IMG/VR virus record: IMGVR_UViG_3300031758_000010
Location: 62,001 to 126,000 of that record
DNA length: 64,000 nucleotides
DNA from: a virus
Direction: 5' to 3' (one strand)
The position numbers and the translations under genes were made by a program. The notes beneath the pieces are model-generated. The model did not search any database, was not told the DNA's origin, and saw nothing but the letters and a program-made list of their open reading frames with translations. Below, piece by piece: positions 43,966 to 51,690 of the stretch (its first letter is position 1; each line of letters starts with the position of its first letter).

Positions 43966-44241
43966 ATGACCACAATTACCCACACAATCAAAATAGAAAA
44001 CGAAAAGTTCGGAGTTATCCTTAATGAGACTTTTATTGACCCTATCCAGTTTAAGTTGTTTCTTAAAATGATACAAGCTTGTATTGAACTTAAGAATGAC
44101 CTATCATTCTTCAACGGGGTTGAATTTTTAGTTCACGTACCGCATCGGTTCCTCTCTGATTCTATTATTACTACATCTCTTAGTTCAATCGAGATGTCAG
44201 AAATTGTAAAAAGTAAAATCGAAGCACTAGTAACAAAATGA
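43966..44241 (+). CDS. Hypothetical protein
   Basis: 91 residues, MTTITHTIKIENEKFGVILN start, beta-strand then helix character. It has its own host-type promoter and overlaps the next gene by four bases. Unknown; an early regulator is possible from promoter type only. Confidence 0.6.
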   Translation: MTTITHTIKIENEKFGVILNETFIDPIQFKLFLKMIQACIELKNDLSFFNGVEFLVHVPHRFLSDSIITTSLSSIEMSEIVKSKIEALVTK

Positions 44242-44594
44242 TTATAGATTCAAATACATTCGGTTGGTTATTGTCAGCGGCTATTGCCGTGTTGATATTA
44301 GTAAAGTTTTGGAAACGAACCATCAAATTTATTTTGATTGCGGTTGCTGCTTTATTTGTATTAATGGTTGTTCAAATTAAGTCATTTTACGATTCTGTCA
44401 TTCTTCCCGATAAAGTAAATAAAACTGAAAAGGTTGATATTAAAATTGAGGATGACACCAAAGTTAAGATTCCAAAAAAAGATACTGTAAAAACAAAATC
44501 ATCAGAAAAACAATCAAAGGTTATGGTTCATGCCAAGTATGATACCTTAACCAAAAAGATTGAAATTGAGGATATTGAGGTTCTGAATGAGTGA
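44238..44594 (+). CDS. Two-helix membrane protein with basic tail
   Basis: 118 residues: hydrophobic segments at about 8-24 and 30-47, then a Lys-rich, mostly beta-predicted tail. It overlaps the previous gene (ATGA). Unknown; possible holin-like or superinfection-exclusion protein, without evidence for either. Confidence 0.6.
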   Translation: MIIDSNTFGWLLSAAIAVLILVKFWKRTIKFILIAVAALFVLMVVQIKSFYDSVILPDKVNKTEKVDIKIEDDTKVKIPKKDTVKTKSSEKQSKVMVHAKYDTLTKKIEIEDIEVLNE

Positions 44595-44643
44595 TTTTCT
44601 TGGTATATTAAAACCAAGTGGTGGACCGGTAAAACGGGCTCAA

Positions 44644-44671
44644 AAAAGGAGAGAAATCTCCTTTTTTTTGT
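44644..44671 (+). terminator. Terminator before the 44699 gene
   Basis: AAAAGGAGA and TCTCCTTTT arms followed by a T run. Confidence 0.8.
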
Positions 44672-44678
44672 TTTTTGA

Positions 44679-44686
44679 TATTTATA
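44679..44686 (+). promoter_or_regulatory. Late-type promoter box TATTTATA before 44699
   Basis: TATTTATA 12 bases before the ATG at 44699, directly after a terminator. Confidence 0.55.
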
Positions 44687-44698
44687 ATAAAAGACCAT

Positions 44699-45013
44699 AT
44701 GAAAAACATTCTTATATCTGAAAAACAACTTGCCGACTTGGTCGGTAAAGTTAAAAATAATGTTAGTGAGTCTAATGAACCTGGTTCATACATGGCAAAA
44801 CAACAACTTTTTATGTTGGCGACCATGGCTTATACCATGTGGGAAAAAATGGAAGACGGAGAACAACTTGAGGATTGGATGGAGAGTAAAATTGCTCAAT
44901 CCGAACAAAGTATTTTGTCAGTTGTTAAAGCTTACATGTATGATGAATTCGTAGAAGACGAGAATTCAGGTATGGGTAAATTAAATTTTGACGAATTAGT
45001 TATAGGTAAATAA
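44699..45013 (+). CDS. Small tagged protein
   Basis: 104 residues from the ATG at 44699, which follows a late box; MKNILISE-KQLADLVGKV is a short tag ending ISE. The body is helical and acidic (MWEKMEDGEQLEDWMESKI). No family recognised. Candidate internal virion protein. Confidence 0.6.
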   Translation: MKNILISEKQLADLVGKVKNNVSESNEPGSYMAKQQLFMLATMAYTMWEKMEDGEQLEDWMESKIAQSEQSILSVVKAYMYDEFVEDENSGMGKLNFDELVIGK

Positions 45014-45033
45014 CCTTTAAAAAAAAAATTGAA

Positions 45034-45474
45034 ATGAACCTCTCTGAACTAAAATTAGTTAAGTTTCAATATTTACTTAATCCTGATGAAGTTGATGACT
45101 TTTTGGCTACTAATATGACCAAGAAACAGAGAGAATGGGCTCAGAAAGTTTCTGAAACTGTACCAAGCGATAGTTCAAGTGAGGATTCTGGAAAGGCATG
45201 GGATGTGTTCTTGGCTGACGAAGACATGTTAAAACAAATCGAAAAATTTATAAAAGAGATTGGATTGTCGTTTCATAAGATAGATTTATCCGAAGAATAC
45301 TGTAAAAACGAAGGTATTGCTGATTCCATCCTTCAAAATAAAATTAGACGTTTTTTAGAGACCAATTATTCCATAGATTATATATTAGATAGAATTAATG
45401 AAGTTGGAATAAAAAACTTAAATGTTTTTGAAAATTTTTATTTGGAAAAATATGGTGGTAAACAAGAGGAATAA
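45034..45474 (+). CDS. Hypothetical protein
   Basis: 146 residues, MNLSELKLVKFQYLLNPDEV start, helical and acidic, with a Ser-rich DSSSEDSG loop (about 46-53). Follows the tagged gene by 20 bases. Unknown. Confidence 0.55.
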   Translation: MNLSELKLVKFQYLLNPDEVDDFLATNMTKKQREWAQKVSETVPSDSSSEDSGKAWDVFLADEDMLKQIEKFIKEIGLSFHKIDLSEEYCKNEGIADSILQNKIRRFLETNYSIDYILDRINEVGIKNLNVFENFYLEKYGGKQEE

Positions 45475-45486
45475 ATAAAAAATTTA

Positions 45487-45494
45487 TATTTATA
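45487..45494 (+). promoter_or_regulatory. Late-type promoter box TATTTATA before 45503
   Basis: TATTTATA 8 bases before the ATG at 45503. Confidence 0.55.
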
Positions 45495-45502
45495 AATAAA
45501 AA

Positions 45503-45952
45503 ATGGACAACAAATTTAAAAACAAACTCTTTGAAGAAGTTAAAAAAAGAGGATTGTTATCGGAACAAGAAGAAACCGAAAAAAAATCAGGAAGTCTAAC
45601 AGAAATGTTATCAATACTACTTCATTCAAGAAATCAAATTCATGTATTTCACTTACAAACTGAATCATACGCCGAACATAAGGCTTTGGGTGATTTCTAT
45701 GAAGGGATTGGTGATTTAATTGATGGTATTGTTGAAAGTCACCAAGGTAAACACGGAATTATTAAAGGATATGGTACTGGTAAAATTGAAGACTACAAAA
45801 GTGGAGAACAAGTTATAACATATCTTGAAAAAATTGATTCAGTTATTGAAAAAAATAGAAAGTCAGTTAAAGAATCATACATACAAAACCAAATTGATGA
45901 GGTTCAAACCTTACTCTATTCGACTTTATATAAAATGAAGTTTTTAAAATAA
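45503..45952 (+). CDS. Dps/ferritin-like protein (DUF5856 type) with (I/L)xE leader
   Basis: 149 residues. Leader MDNKFKNKLFEEVKKRGLLSE-Q ends in LSE. The body has LLHSRNQIHVFHLQTESYAEHKAL (about 38-61) and DFYEGIGDLIDGIVESHQG, the helix pairs of a Dps-like four-helix bundle as in phage DUF5856 proteins. The conserved His, Glu and Asp could bind iron or DNA. A packaged Dps-like protein might protect DNA on entry. Family call from memory of the motif, not a search. Confidence 0.65.
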   Translation: MDNKFKNKLFEEVKKRGLLSEQEETEKKSGSLTEMLSILLHSRNQIHVFHLQTESYAEHKALGDFYEGIGDLIDGIVESHQGKHGIIKGYGTGKIEDYKSGEQVITYLEKIDSVIEKNRKSVKESYIQNQIDEVQTLLYSTLYKMKFLK

Positions 45953-45971
45953 CTTAAATTGTCTTATCTTT

Positions 45972-45999
45972 GAACCCTCACCAATGGTGGGGGTTTTTA
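45972..45999 (+). terminator. Terminator after the Dps-like gene
   Basis: AACCCTCACC and GGTGGGGGTT arms with a 3-base loop, then T run; one mismatch or wobble. Confidence 0.75.
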
Positions 46000-46009
46000 A
46001 ATTTAAAGA

Positions 46010-46017
46010 TATTTATA
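46010..46017 (+). promoter_or_regulatory. Late-type promoter box TATTTATA before 46022
   Basis: TATTTATA 4 bases before the ATG at 46022, directly after a terminator. Near-leaderless class. Confidence 0.55.
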
Positions 46018-46021
46018 CAAT

Positions 46022-46597
46022 ATGACAAAGTTCGATAAAACATTAATATCTTATATCAGTACAACTACTGATTTTGCAGATATTGATATAAGTGTGGAGG
46101 AACATCACGGTAGTAAGTATTTGATTGCTCGAGTTGATGTTGAAAAGATTGACGAAAATAGTCCAAAGTATGACCAATCTTATGCGGAAAAATTAATCAG
46201 AAAAAGAAGACCAAATCAACCGGCTTTCATCACCCCTATGAATGCTTTGGAAAAAAGATTAGTAGAAGCGGGAAAATTTTTTGGTGAATTAGAATATAAG
46301 ACGGCTTTTTTACCAAAAAATCATGAATTTTTAGATGATATTGAGAAAAAAGTTCAAGAAGCGGTTAAAGAAATAAGTCCTGAGTTTGACGCTGGAATTT
46401 CGTGGGACTCCGATTACCCAAAACCTGTATTAACAATATATCTTGGTGGTCATAAAAACTACAATCAATTTTATAGAGCAAAATATGGTCTTGGCGGTGA
46501 AAATTTCTTAGAGGACATAGAAAAAAAAGTAGGTGATAATATATCACTCAGACATTATCAATGGAGAATTTCAAGTAGTAAGAAAACCGCTGATTAG
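46022..46597 (+). CDS. Hypothetical protein
   Basis: 191 residues, MTKFDKTLISYISTTTDFAD start, without an (I/L)xE tag but with a near-leaderless late box. A segment with KRRPNQPAFITPMNALEKRL (about 61-80) and two similar LDDIEKKV/LEDIEKKV helices. Its end overlaps the convergent acidic gene by four bases. Unknown. Confidence 0.6.
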   Translation: MTKFDKTLISYISTTTDFADIDISVEEHHGSKYLIARVDVEKIDENSPKYDQSYAEKLIRKRRPNQPAFITPMNALEKRLVEAGKFFGELEYKTAFLPKNHEFLDDIEKKVQEAVKEISPEFDAGISWDSDYPKPVLTIYLGGHKNYNQFYRAKYGLGGENFLEDIEKKVGDNISLRHYQWRISSSKKTAD

Positions 46598-47286
46598 AAT
46601 TCTACATAACCAACAGTACCGTCACCTTCATCTTCCTCAATGTTTTGTTCAAATTGAAGTTCTATCAATTTTCTTGATGGGTAAATATAAAACGAACCCT
46701 GAGACCCTTCATTAATCTCCCAACCACCAAAATGATATTGTAACATATCGTAACACCATTCTTCAATAAATGATGGTATGTCCATTGATTGACCGCTAGA
46801 TAATTCAATATTGTCATGTATTTGACCTGAGTCACCACTACCATCAAAACTTAGTTTACCGGGCTCGTCACCCATTTGTTCAAAGAATCTATCAAAATCC
46901 TCTTTTAAATCACCAAAATCATCATCCTCACTATTCCATTCTTTATAAGAATCATCGGTTGAATATTCTCTATGATAACCTTCAATATTCATTTTGCGCT
47001 CTTTAACATCAATTTCAAAGTGTAATGTACCGGAGCCATCGTAGTCATAATAATTCAATAATTCGGTTTCCCTTAAAATATAATCAATTAATTCATTAAT
47101 TTTATCATAAGTATCAATTAGTGTATTTGTTTCAGAATACCAATAACTATCTACCCAATCTATACTACCACCTTCATTAAGATATACTGTTAATGTTGCC
47201 GTTTTAGCACCATAACTACCGCAGTAGTATGAAAACAATTTTAAAGTTTTTAATTGTTCTTCTGATAATTTAAGATTTTTTGTCAT
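46594..47286 (-). CDS. Acidic tagged protein
   Basis: 230 residues, MTKNLKLSE-EQLKTLKLFS: tag ending LSE. The body is strongly acidic (DDDFGDLKEDFD and a GSGDSGQIHD loop). No enzyme motif seen. It has a late-type box 3 bases before the ATG. Candidate internal protein or DNA mimic by charge; both are guesses. Confidence 0.6.
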   Translation of the reverse strand: MTKNLKLSEEQLKTLKLFSYYCGSYGAKTATLTVYLNEGGSIDWVDSYWYSETNTLIDTYDKINELIDYILRETELLNYYDYDGSGTLHFEIDVKERKMNIEGYHREYSTDDSYKEWNSEDDDFGDLKEDFDRFFEQMGDEPGKLSFDGSGDSGQIHDNIELSSGQSMDIPSFIEEWCYDMLQYHFGGWEINEGSQGSFYIYPSRKLIELQFEQNIEEDEGDGTVGYVEF

Positions 47287-47289
47287 ACC

Positions 47290-47297
47290 AATAAATA
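47290..47297 (-). promoter_or_regulatory. Late-type promoter box TATTTATT before 47286
   Basis: Minus TATTTATT 3 bases before the ATG at 47286. Confidence 0.5.
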
Positions 47298-47299
47298 TT

Positions 47300-47650
47300 C
47301 TAATCTAGATTTAAGTCCAAAGTCCTAATCATCCACATTGGTTTTTCTTTGGACTCAATGGCTTGTATCCATTCACGAGCCGATGGTATATAATTGTAAC
47401 AATCCTCCTTGACATGTTGTTCTCCTACATAACGAGTATAGACAGTTTTACCATCACTATTTTCAAATGACATACCGAACTTCTTCTCACATTCAAAAAT
47501 ACCCTCAGAGTGATGTCTCATCATTCTGTGATAAGAACTACCAATCCATGACTTGGTTTCATCAAACCAATTGTGAATCTCAATATAATCTTCAACTTTA
47601 CCACCCCACTTTTTAACGGATGATTTTGAATGTTGTAAAGGATGAGCCAT
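47300..47650 (-). CDS. DUF6915-type protein
   Basis: 116 residues from the ATG at 47650 (MAHPLQHSKSSVKKWGG). IHNWFDETKSWIGSSYHRMMRHHSEGIF (about 26-53) is the core I associate with DUF6915, a family with conserved His, Asp and Arg residues often in phages and mobile elements. Function unknown. Divergent from the gene at 47686. Confidence 0.7.
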   Translation of the reverse strand: MAHPLQHSKSSVKKWGGKVEDYIEIHNWFDETKSWIGSSYHRMMRHHSEGIFECEKKFGMSFENSDGKTVYTRYVGEQHVKEDCYNYIPSAREWIQAIESKEKPMWMIRTLDLNLD

Positions 47651-47674
47651 ACTCAAAAATAGTAATTTTGATTA

Positions 47675-47682
47675 TATTTATC
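47675..47682 (+). promoter_or_regulatory. Late-type promoter box TATTTATC before 47686
   Basis: TATTTATC followed by AAT and the ATG at 47686, a 3-base gap. Confidence 0.5.
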
Positions 47683-47685
47683 AAT

Positions 47686-48237
47686 ATGAAGTTTATTATC
47701 TCTGAACATCAACAAGAAAGATTGAGTGTTTATGACAAGGCTCAAAGAATGTTTTTTAAATTTTGGGACAAAAACGGGCCAAAGGCTGATGACTTGTTCT
47801 TCAAACTTTTTGGATTTACTAATATTGGTTTAGAGTTCGGAGGATTTATGATAAGTAGAAACGACGTTTATAGAATGTTAAGAAAGTGGTATGGTGGTGA
47901 TAACGCAAAATCTAAGGCAATTGACTTATTGAAACAAAAAAACTATACGGTTAATTCTTGTGGAGGATATAACTTTGATTTTGAAGTTGTTCATTATAAA
48001 ATTGATAATGATATTGGTGAAATATATGTTATAGTAAAACCTGATGTAGAAAATGGAACAGTTACTTTATTAATGATTGGAGGTGAGGAAGAAAATTTGG
48101 GTGATGCAATAAACAATCCTGATTATGGGTTTGAAATAGAAGGAGAAATAGCCGATTGCATCTATGAATTATTGATTAAAAAAATCACAGAAACAACCGG
48201 CTTTTTAATTAGTATCGATAGATTAATTTTAGATTAA
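47686..48237 (+). CDS. Tagged hypothetical protein
   Basis: 183 residues from the ATG at 47686, chosen because it follows the late box and gives the tag MKFIISE-HQQERL. The body has an alpha/beta domain and no recognised family. It overlaps the convergent transpeptidase-like gene by four bases. Confidence 0.6.
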   Translation: MKFIISEHQQERLSVYDKAQRMFFKFWDKNGPKADDLFFKLFGFTNIGLEFGGFMISRNDVYRMLRKWYGGDNAKSKAIDLLKQKNYTVNSCGGYNFDFEVVHYKIDNDIGEIYVIVKPDVENGTVTLLMIGGEEENLGDAINNPDYGFEIEGEIADCIYELLIKKITETTGFLISIDRLILD

Positions 48238-48842
48238 ACAATATCCGTAGATTCAACCAAAGTATAAGAAAACTTATTACCATGAATTTTGGCGGCTTTC
48301 TTACATATTGACATAAATACGTCAAAATCTTTAACTCTTTTAAATACCTGACATCCCTCGCTCCAATTTTCCACCCATTGAGAATCTTGACCGGCTTTGT
48401 GAATATTGATACCAAAGATACCAGTATCTGTTACTTTTTCTTCAAAAATTAAATCTTTGTTAGCATCTCTCCAAACAGTAACGTTACCTAATCTCTGACA
48501 CAAAGCGTCGTATTTACCCTGATGTTTGTCAATTTTCCAAACACCTCTGTATTGGTTTGGTACCAATCTAGCAACGCCCTTTTTATTGTGAAATTCCATA
48601 ACACCTTTTTTACCTGGGTCTGTTGTGGCGCTCCAGCAGTGGAACTTCCAATTTCCTGTTTCATCCTTATAGGTGATAGTAAGACAATCATCAAAAAGAT
48701 TTGTAACTTTGTCTGCAATTGATGGGTGATTGTTTCTCACACCAACAATGTTAACATCGTAAGTTTTATTACTTGCATCCTCAAACCAAGTGTAACCTTT
48801 TGATTTGACTGTTTTTTCAATTTGTTCTCTTGTGTAGCACAT
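48234..48842 (-). CDS. L,D-transpeptidase-like (YkuD-type) protein
   Basis: 202 residues. GINIHKAG (about residue 145) followed by WSEGCQVFKRV (about 159-169) matches the His and S-x-G-C catalytic pattern of L,D-transpeptidase-like domains. Such domains act on peptidoglycan peptides. No signal peptide is present, so access to the wall would need a holin or virion packaging. Phage members are poorly characterised. Call rests on the catalytic motif only. Confidence 0.6.
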   Translation of the reverse strand: MCYTREQIEKTVKSKGYTWFEDASNKTYDVNIVGVRNNHPSIADKVTNLFDDCLTITYKDETGNWKFHCWSATTDPGKKGVMEFHNKKGVARLVPNQYRGVWKIDKHQGKYDALCQRLGNVTVWRDANKDLIFEEKVTDTGIFGINIHKAGQDSQWVENWSEGCQVFKRVKDFDVFMSICKKAAKIHGNKFSYTLVESTDIV

Positions 48843-48868
48843 AACTTATTTTTTTTGTTTTATTTAAT

Positions 48869-48882
48869 CATAAATATTTATT
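48869..48882. promoter_or_regulatory. Overlapping divergent late-type boxes
   Basis: The palindrome-like ATAAATATTTAT gives TATTTATG on minus (48869-48876, 26 bases from the 48842 start) and TATTTATT on plus (48875-48882, 15 bases from the 48898 start). Confidence 0.45.
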
Positions 48883-48897
48883 ATCATATAAAATGTT

Positions 48898-49305
48898 ATG
48901 TCTAAAATTAAAGAAACATTAAGAGATAGGATTGGTAAAATTTTGGTTGAGACAGCAACCGAAAAATACTTAGAGATTATCAAACACACATTAAAGGGTG
49001 ATAGGGAATTTAAAGGTAAATACCTCATGCCTTATACTGATAAGGATGACTATGTTGATTTTATAATTAATTACCATGTAACCAAAGTTAGTCTTTGGAA
49101 ATCAAATGGAAAACATTGTCAGTACGAAGGTGTCGTTTATGTTAAAATAGATAAAATAATGGTTGGGTTTGAAGGTACAAATGATTGGGAAGAAGTTAGA
49201 AGAATACAATATTTACCTTCTTGGGTTGAAGATGAGTTTAAAGATTTGATTCAAAACGAATTAAGTGTATTTGATAATATCTGTATGGACGTTGATTACG
49301 AATAG
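48898..49305 (+). CDS. Tagged hypothetical protein
   Basis: 135 residues. Leader MSKIKETLRDRIGKILVE-T is amphipathic and ends LVE. The body has a YVDFIINYHVTKVSLW strand pair and is acidic towards the end. No family recognised. Own late box. Candidate internal virion protein. Confidence 0.6.
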   Translation: MSKIKETLRDRIGKILVETATEKYLEIIKHTLKGDREFKGKYLMPYTDKDDYVDFIINYHVTKVSLWKSNGKHCQYEGVVYVKIDKIMVGFEGTNDWEEVRRIQYLPSWVEDEFKDLIQNELSVFDNICMDVDYE

Positions 49306-49317
49306 TCTAATTTTTGA

Positions 49318-49710
49318 TTATCTAACCGTTTTAACTTTATAGGGGAATTTACTTTCAAACCAAGTTTTTATACCACTGTGCCATATCTTTTTCCCGAACA
49401 TCTCATCCAATAAATTTTCTATTGGCACTTCTACCGATAACATTGGGGAATTTGACCTCCTTATATCCCCTGTTGGATTATTACTTGTCCAATAACCTAC
49501 ACCATACCAATAAAATAAAACGTCATCCTCATCGTACTTACCCATGTAGAATATAACTTTATTTGGGTCTAGACCCTCAAAATGATTACCTTCTTCATCT
49601 ACAAAATAGTCATAGGGATGAAAATAATTTATTTCTTCATTTTTAAAGTAGTTCTCTAAGAACTTTATAACTACTTCATCTAATCTATTTTGATTAATTT
49701 CATATTCCAT
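49318..49710 (-). CDS. Outlying member of the tandem paralogue family
   Basis: 130 residues, MEYEINQ-NRLDEVVIKFLE then an ENYF..EEINYF region, ending in IKTWFESKFPYKVKTV. The N-terminal helix and the final W(F/V)E-K-V motif match the 57-60 kb family, but the tag has Gln in place of Glu (INQ). Late-type box 3 bases upstream. Confidence 0.55.
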   Translation of the reverse strand: MEYEINQNRLDEVVIKFLENYFKNEEINYFHPYDYFVDEEGNHFEGLDPNKVIFYMGKYDEDDVLFYWYGVGYWTSNNPTGDIRRSNSPMLSVEVPIENLLDEMFGKKIWHSGIKTWFESKFPYKVKTVR

Positions 49711-49713
49711 GTT

Positions 49714-49721
49714 AATAAATA
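49714..49721 (-). promoter_or_regulatory. Late-type promoter box TATTTATT before 49710
   Basis: Minus TATTTATT 3 bases before the ATG at 49710. Confidence 0.5.
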
Positions 49722-49731
49722 GTTTTAAAAT

Positions 49732-49760
49732 AAAAAAACCCCTCTTTATTGGAGGGGTTT
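49732..49760 (-). terminator. Terminator after the DoxX-like gene
   Basis: AAACCCCTC and GAGGGGTTT arms, 7-base loop, T run in the minus direction. Confidence 0.82.
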
Positions 49761-49778
49761 AACTTACTGATTATCAGT

Positions 49779-50138
49779 TTAAGGCTTAACAGTGTAAGTT
49801 CTTAGACAGTGAGCTGACCATGCCAAACTACCAAGTAGGATTGGCATAAAGATACCAACTCCACCTAATATTGCAAAGTGAACTGCAACAGCTCCTGACA
49901 TAGCAGATGATACTCCGAGAGCTCCCAATACTGAAGTTCTTGGATAAACCAACAGTGCTAATGAAGCTAGTTCAAAAACACCAATCCATGTCATTTGAGG
50001 AAGCATTCCGAAGAATGTAAAATTCTGAACCATTTCCTCTGAATGAGTAACTTTTGAAATTGCTCCCATTCCTAGCATAAACACCACAACTGCGGTGATA
50101 AGCCATCCTAAATTTTTAAGTGTAAGATATTTTTTCAT
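49779..50138 (-). CDS. DoxX-like membrane protein
   Basis: 119 residues from the ATG at 50138 with four hydrophobic segments (about 10-28, 45-62, 68-88 and 94-112). The spacing and the G(A/I)SK...F..G segment after helix 1 fit the DoxX/DoxD small-membrane family, linked in bacteria to redox or thiol stress. It is a single-gene unit with a consensus sigma-70-like promoter and a terminator, so probably a host-derived accessory gene. Confidence 0.72.
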   Translation of the reverse strand: MKKYLTLKNLGWLITAVVVFMLGMGAISKVTHSEEMVQNFTFFGMLPQMTWIGVFELASLALLVYPRTSVLGALGVSSAMSGAVAVHFAILGGVGIFMPILLGSLAWSAHCLRTYTVKP

Positions 50139-50144
50139 AAATGA

Positions 50145-50173
50145 ATTATACACAACAATATCAATATTGTCAA
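50145..50173 (-). promoter_or_regulatory. Perfect TTGACA-N17-TATAAT promoter for the DoxX-like gene
   Basis: Minus strand TTGACA at 50173-50168, a 17-base spacer and TATAAT at 50150-50145. The predicted transcription start falls on the A of the ATG at 50138, so the mRNA would be leaderless. This is the proteobacterial consensus, not the Bacteroidota one. Three CAATAT repeats lie in the spacer region. Confidence 0.6.
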
Positions 50174-50181
50174 TATTTATG
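50174..50181 (+). promoter_or_regulatory. Late-type promoter box TATTTATG before 50185
   Basis: TATTTATG followed by AAT and the ATG at 50185, a 3-base gap; it abuts the divergent -35 hexamer of the DoxX promoter. Confidence 0.5.
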
Positions 50182-50184
50182 AAT

Positions 50185-51294
50185 ATGAGTTTGAAAATGA
50201 ACATTCAAGAGGAACCAAAAAAATCATCAAGGGATGAGACTATATTGGATTTAGTTGATAAATTTAATAACAACGAAATAGATTTAGAGTTTTTGGAATC
50301 ATTTGTTGGAGGTTTGGATAGTTTCATTAATATTTTATCAAAAAAAGGTTGGTTACATTTAATTAATCCATTTGCTGACGGGGCAAAAGATTTACAAAAT
50401 TCTTTATTTTATTCATTCTATAAAAATGACAAGAACTTTGTTTGGAAAATAGTTGATAATTATTTATCAGATGTTACCAAAATTGGTAATGATTATTATT
50501 ATGATACAAATTCAGAGGAATTAAGTGAATATTTTTACGAAGGTAGAGGGGGTGTAAGTAATAATATCATCAGAACAATTTTGAATTTTGATTATGACGG
50601 TAGTTGGTATGGTGATTTAACAGATGATGAATATGGTGATGTGTATTCTGTTTTAACTCCTGAAAATAAAGAACTTGTTGACCAAGAAATCATTAAAGAA
50701 TTAAAAAGTATGACCCAAATCAATAATGGGTATAAGTCACCCAAAGTAATCAATACTTTGGCTAATGAGCAAGGACACGAAGAATACGTTGAGCTCGATG
50801 ATGAAATTATTACACAGTTAATTCAGGATAAAGATTCTTTAAAGTATCTTATTAACCAAGAACTAGATGATGTTAGGGGTAATCTTTATAACATATATAG
50901 TATGTGTTATAACGATACTTTGACTGATGATTGGTATGATGATATTATGAATGGACTCGTTGGATTTGTTATTGATGACACAAAAACAGAAGAATACAAA
51001 TATCAAAAATCAGGTTGGGATAAAGAGGGTAACAGGGTTAGTAGAACTTTGTATGGTAAAAGATACAAAGCAACAAGAGCTATTTATAATAATATGGTTA
51101 TATGGTTAGAAAATAATCATAATCATAATAATAGTTATGACGACACGATTGAAAGTTTAGGTTCGTTTTATTATCTCATGAAGGATTTAATAAATGACGG
51201 AGACGTTGAGGAAATAAGAATCAGTTTGAGTGAATATCCTGATTATAGAAAAATTTATAACTGTATAAATGACAACGTAACAAGTTATTTTTAA
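50185..51294 (+). CDS. Acidic hypothetical protein
   Basis: 369 residues from the ATG at 50185, which sits 3 bases after the late box. MSLKMNIQE-EPKK contains IQE, a weak match to the (I/L)xE tag. The body is acidic, Asp/Tyr/Asn-rich with repeated YDD and DDWYDD motifs. No enzyme motif. Overlaps the convergent gene by four bases. Confidence 0.6.
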   Translation: MSLKMNIQEEPKKSSRDETILDLVDKFNNNEIDLEFLESFVGGLDSFINILSKKGWLHLINPFADGAKDLQNSLFYSFYKNDKNFVWKIVDNYLSDVTKIGNDYYYDTNSEELSEYFYEGRGGVSNNIIRTILNFDYDGSWYGDLTDDEYGDVYSVLTPENKELVDQEIIKELKSMTQINNGYKSPKVINTLANEQGHEEYVELDDEIITQLIQDKDSLKYLINQELDDVRGNLYNIYSMCYNDTLTDDWYDDIMNGLVGFVIDDTKTEEYKYQKSGWDKEGNRVSRTLYGKRYKATRAIYNNMVIWLENNHNHNNSYDDTIESLGSFYYLMKDLINDGDVEEIRISLSEYPDYRKIYNCINDNVTSYF

Positions 51295-51674
51295 TTTTCT
51301 AATTCATACATCCAAGATTCATTTTTTGAATTGACCATCAAATATTTTCTATCAAAGTCATCCTCTGTAAAAAGATACACTTTCAATTTTTCATTTTTTG
51401 TATTGTGAACGTCAAGAACCATTGCTTCCCCTGACTTCAAATTATCATTGATTTTATCAACGTAATAAATCTGTTTAGTTAAAGAATTGATGATAATACT
51501 ATCGGAAGATATATGTATCGATATTGGTTCGATTCTCACCCATTCATTCCACTCAAATTTACCCGTATTAATATTCTTTGTACCAAACTTAAATTGTTCG
51601 GTTATCCCGTTAAATTGTGAAAATAGACATGTTGCGTTAAGTAAAAAGATTACTGAGATAATTAAGGTTTTCAT
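51291..51674 (-). CDS. Secreted hypothetical protein
   Basis: 127 residues with a clear signal peptide (MKTLIISVIFLLNATCLFSQ) and a beta-rich mature part (KQIYYVDKINDNL). No lipobox. Exported into the periplasm or outer layer. Unknown; could alter the host surface or act in superinfection exclusion, without direct evidence. Confidence 0.65.
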   Translation of the reverse strand: MKTLIISVIFLLNATCLFSQFNGITEQFKFGTKNINTGKFEWNEWVRIEPISIHISSDSIIINSLTKQIYYVDKINDNLKSGEAMVLDVHNTKNEKLKVYLFTEDDFDRKYLMVNSKNESWMYELEN

Positions 51675-51690
51675 AAGATATTTTTTACAA

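Noticed and set aside
44587-44721. 44-residue frame (MSDFLGILKP start) overlapping the end of the 44238 gene
   Set aside because: A strong terminator and the next late box lie inside it, so a full-length message is unlikely.
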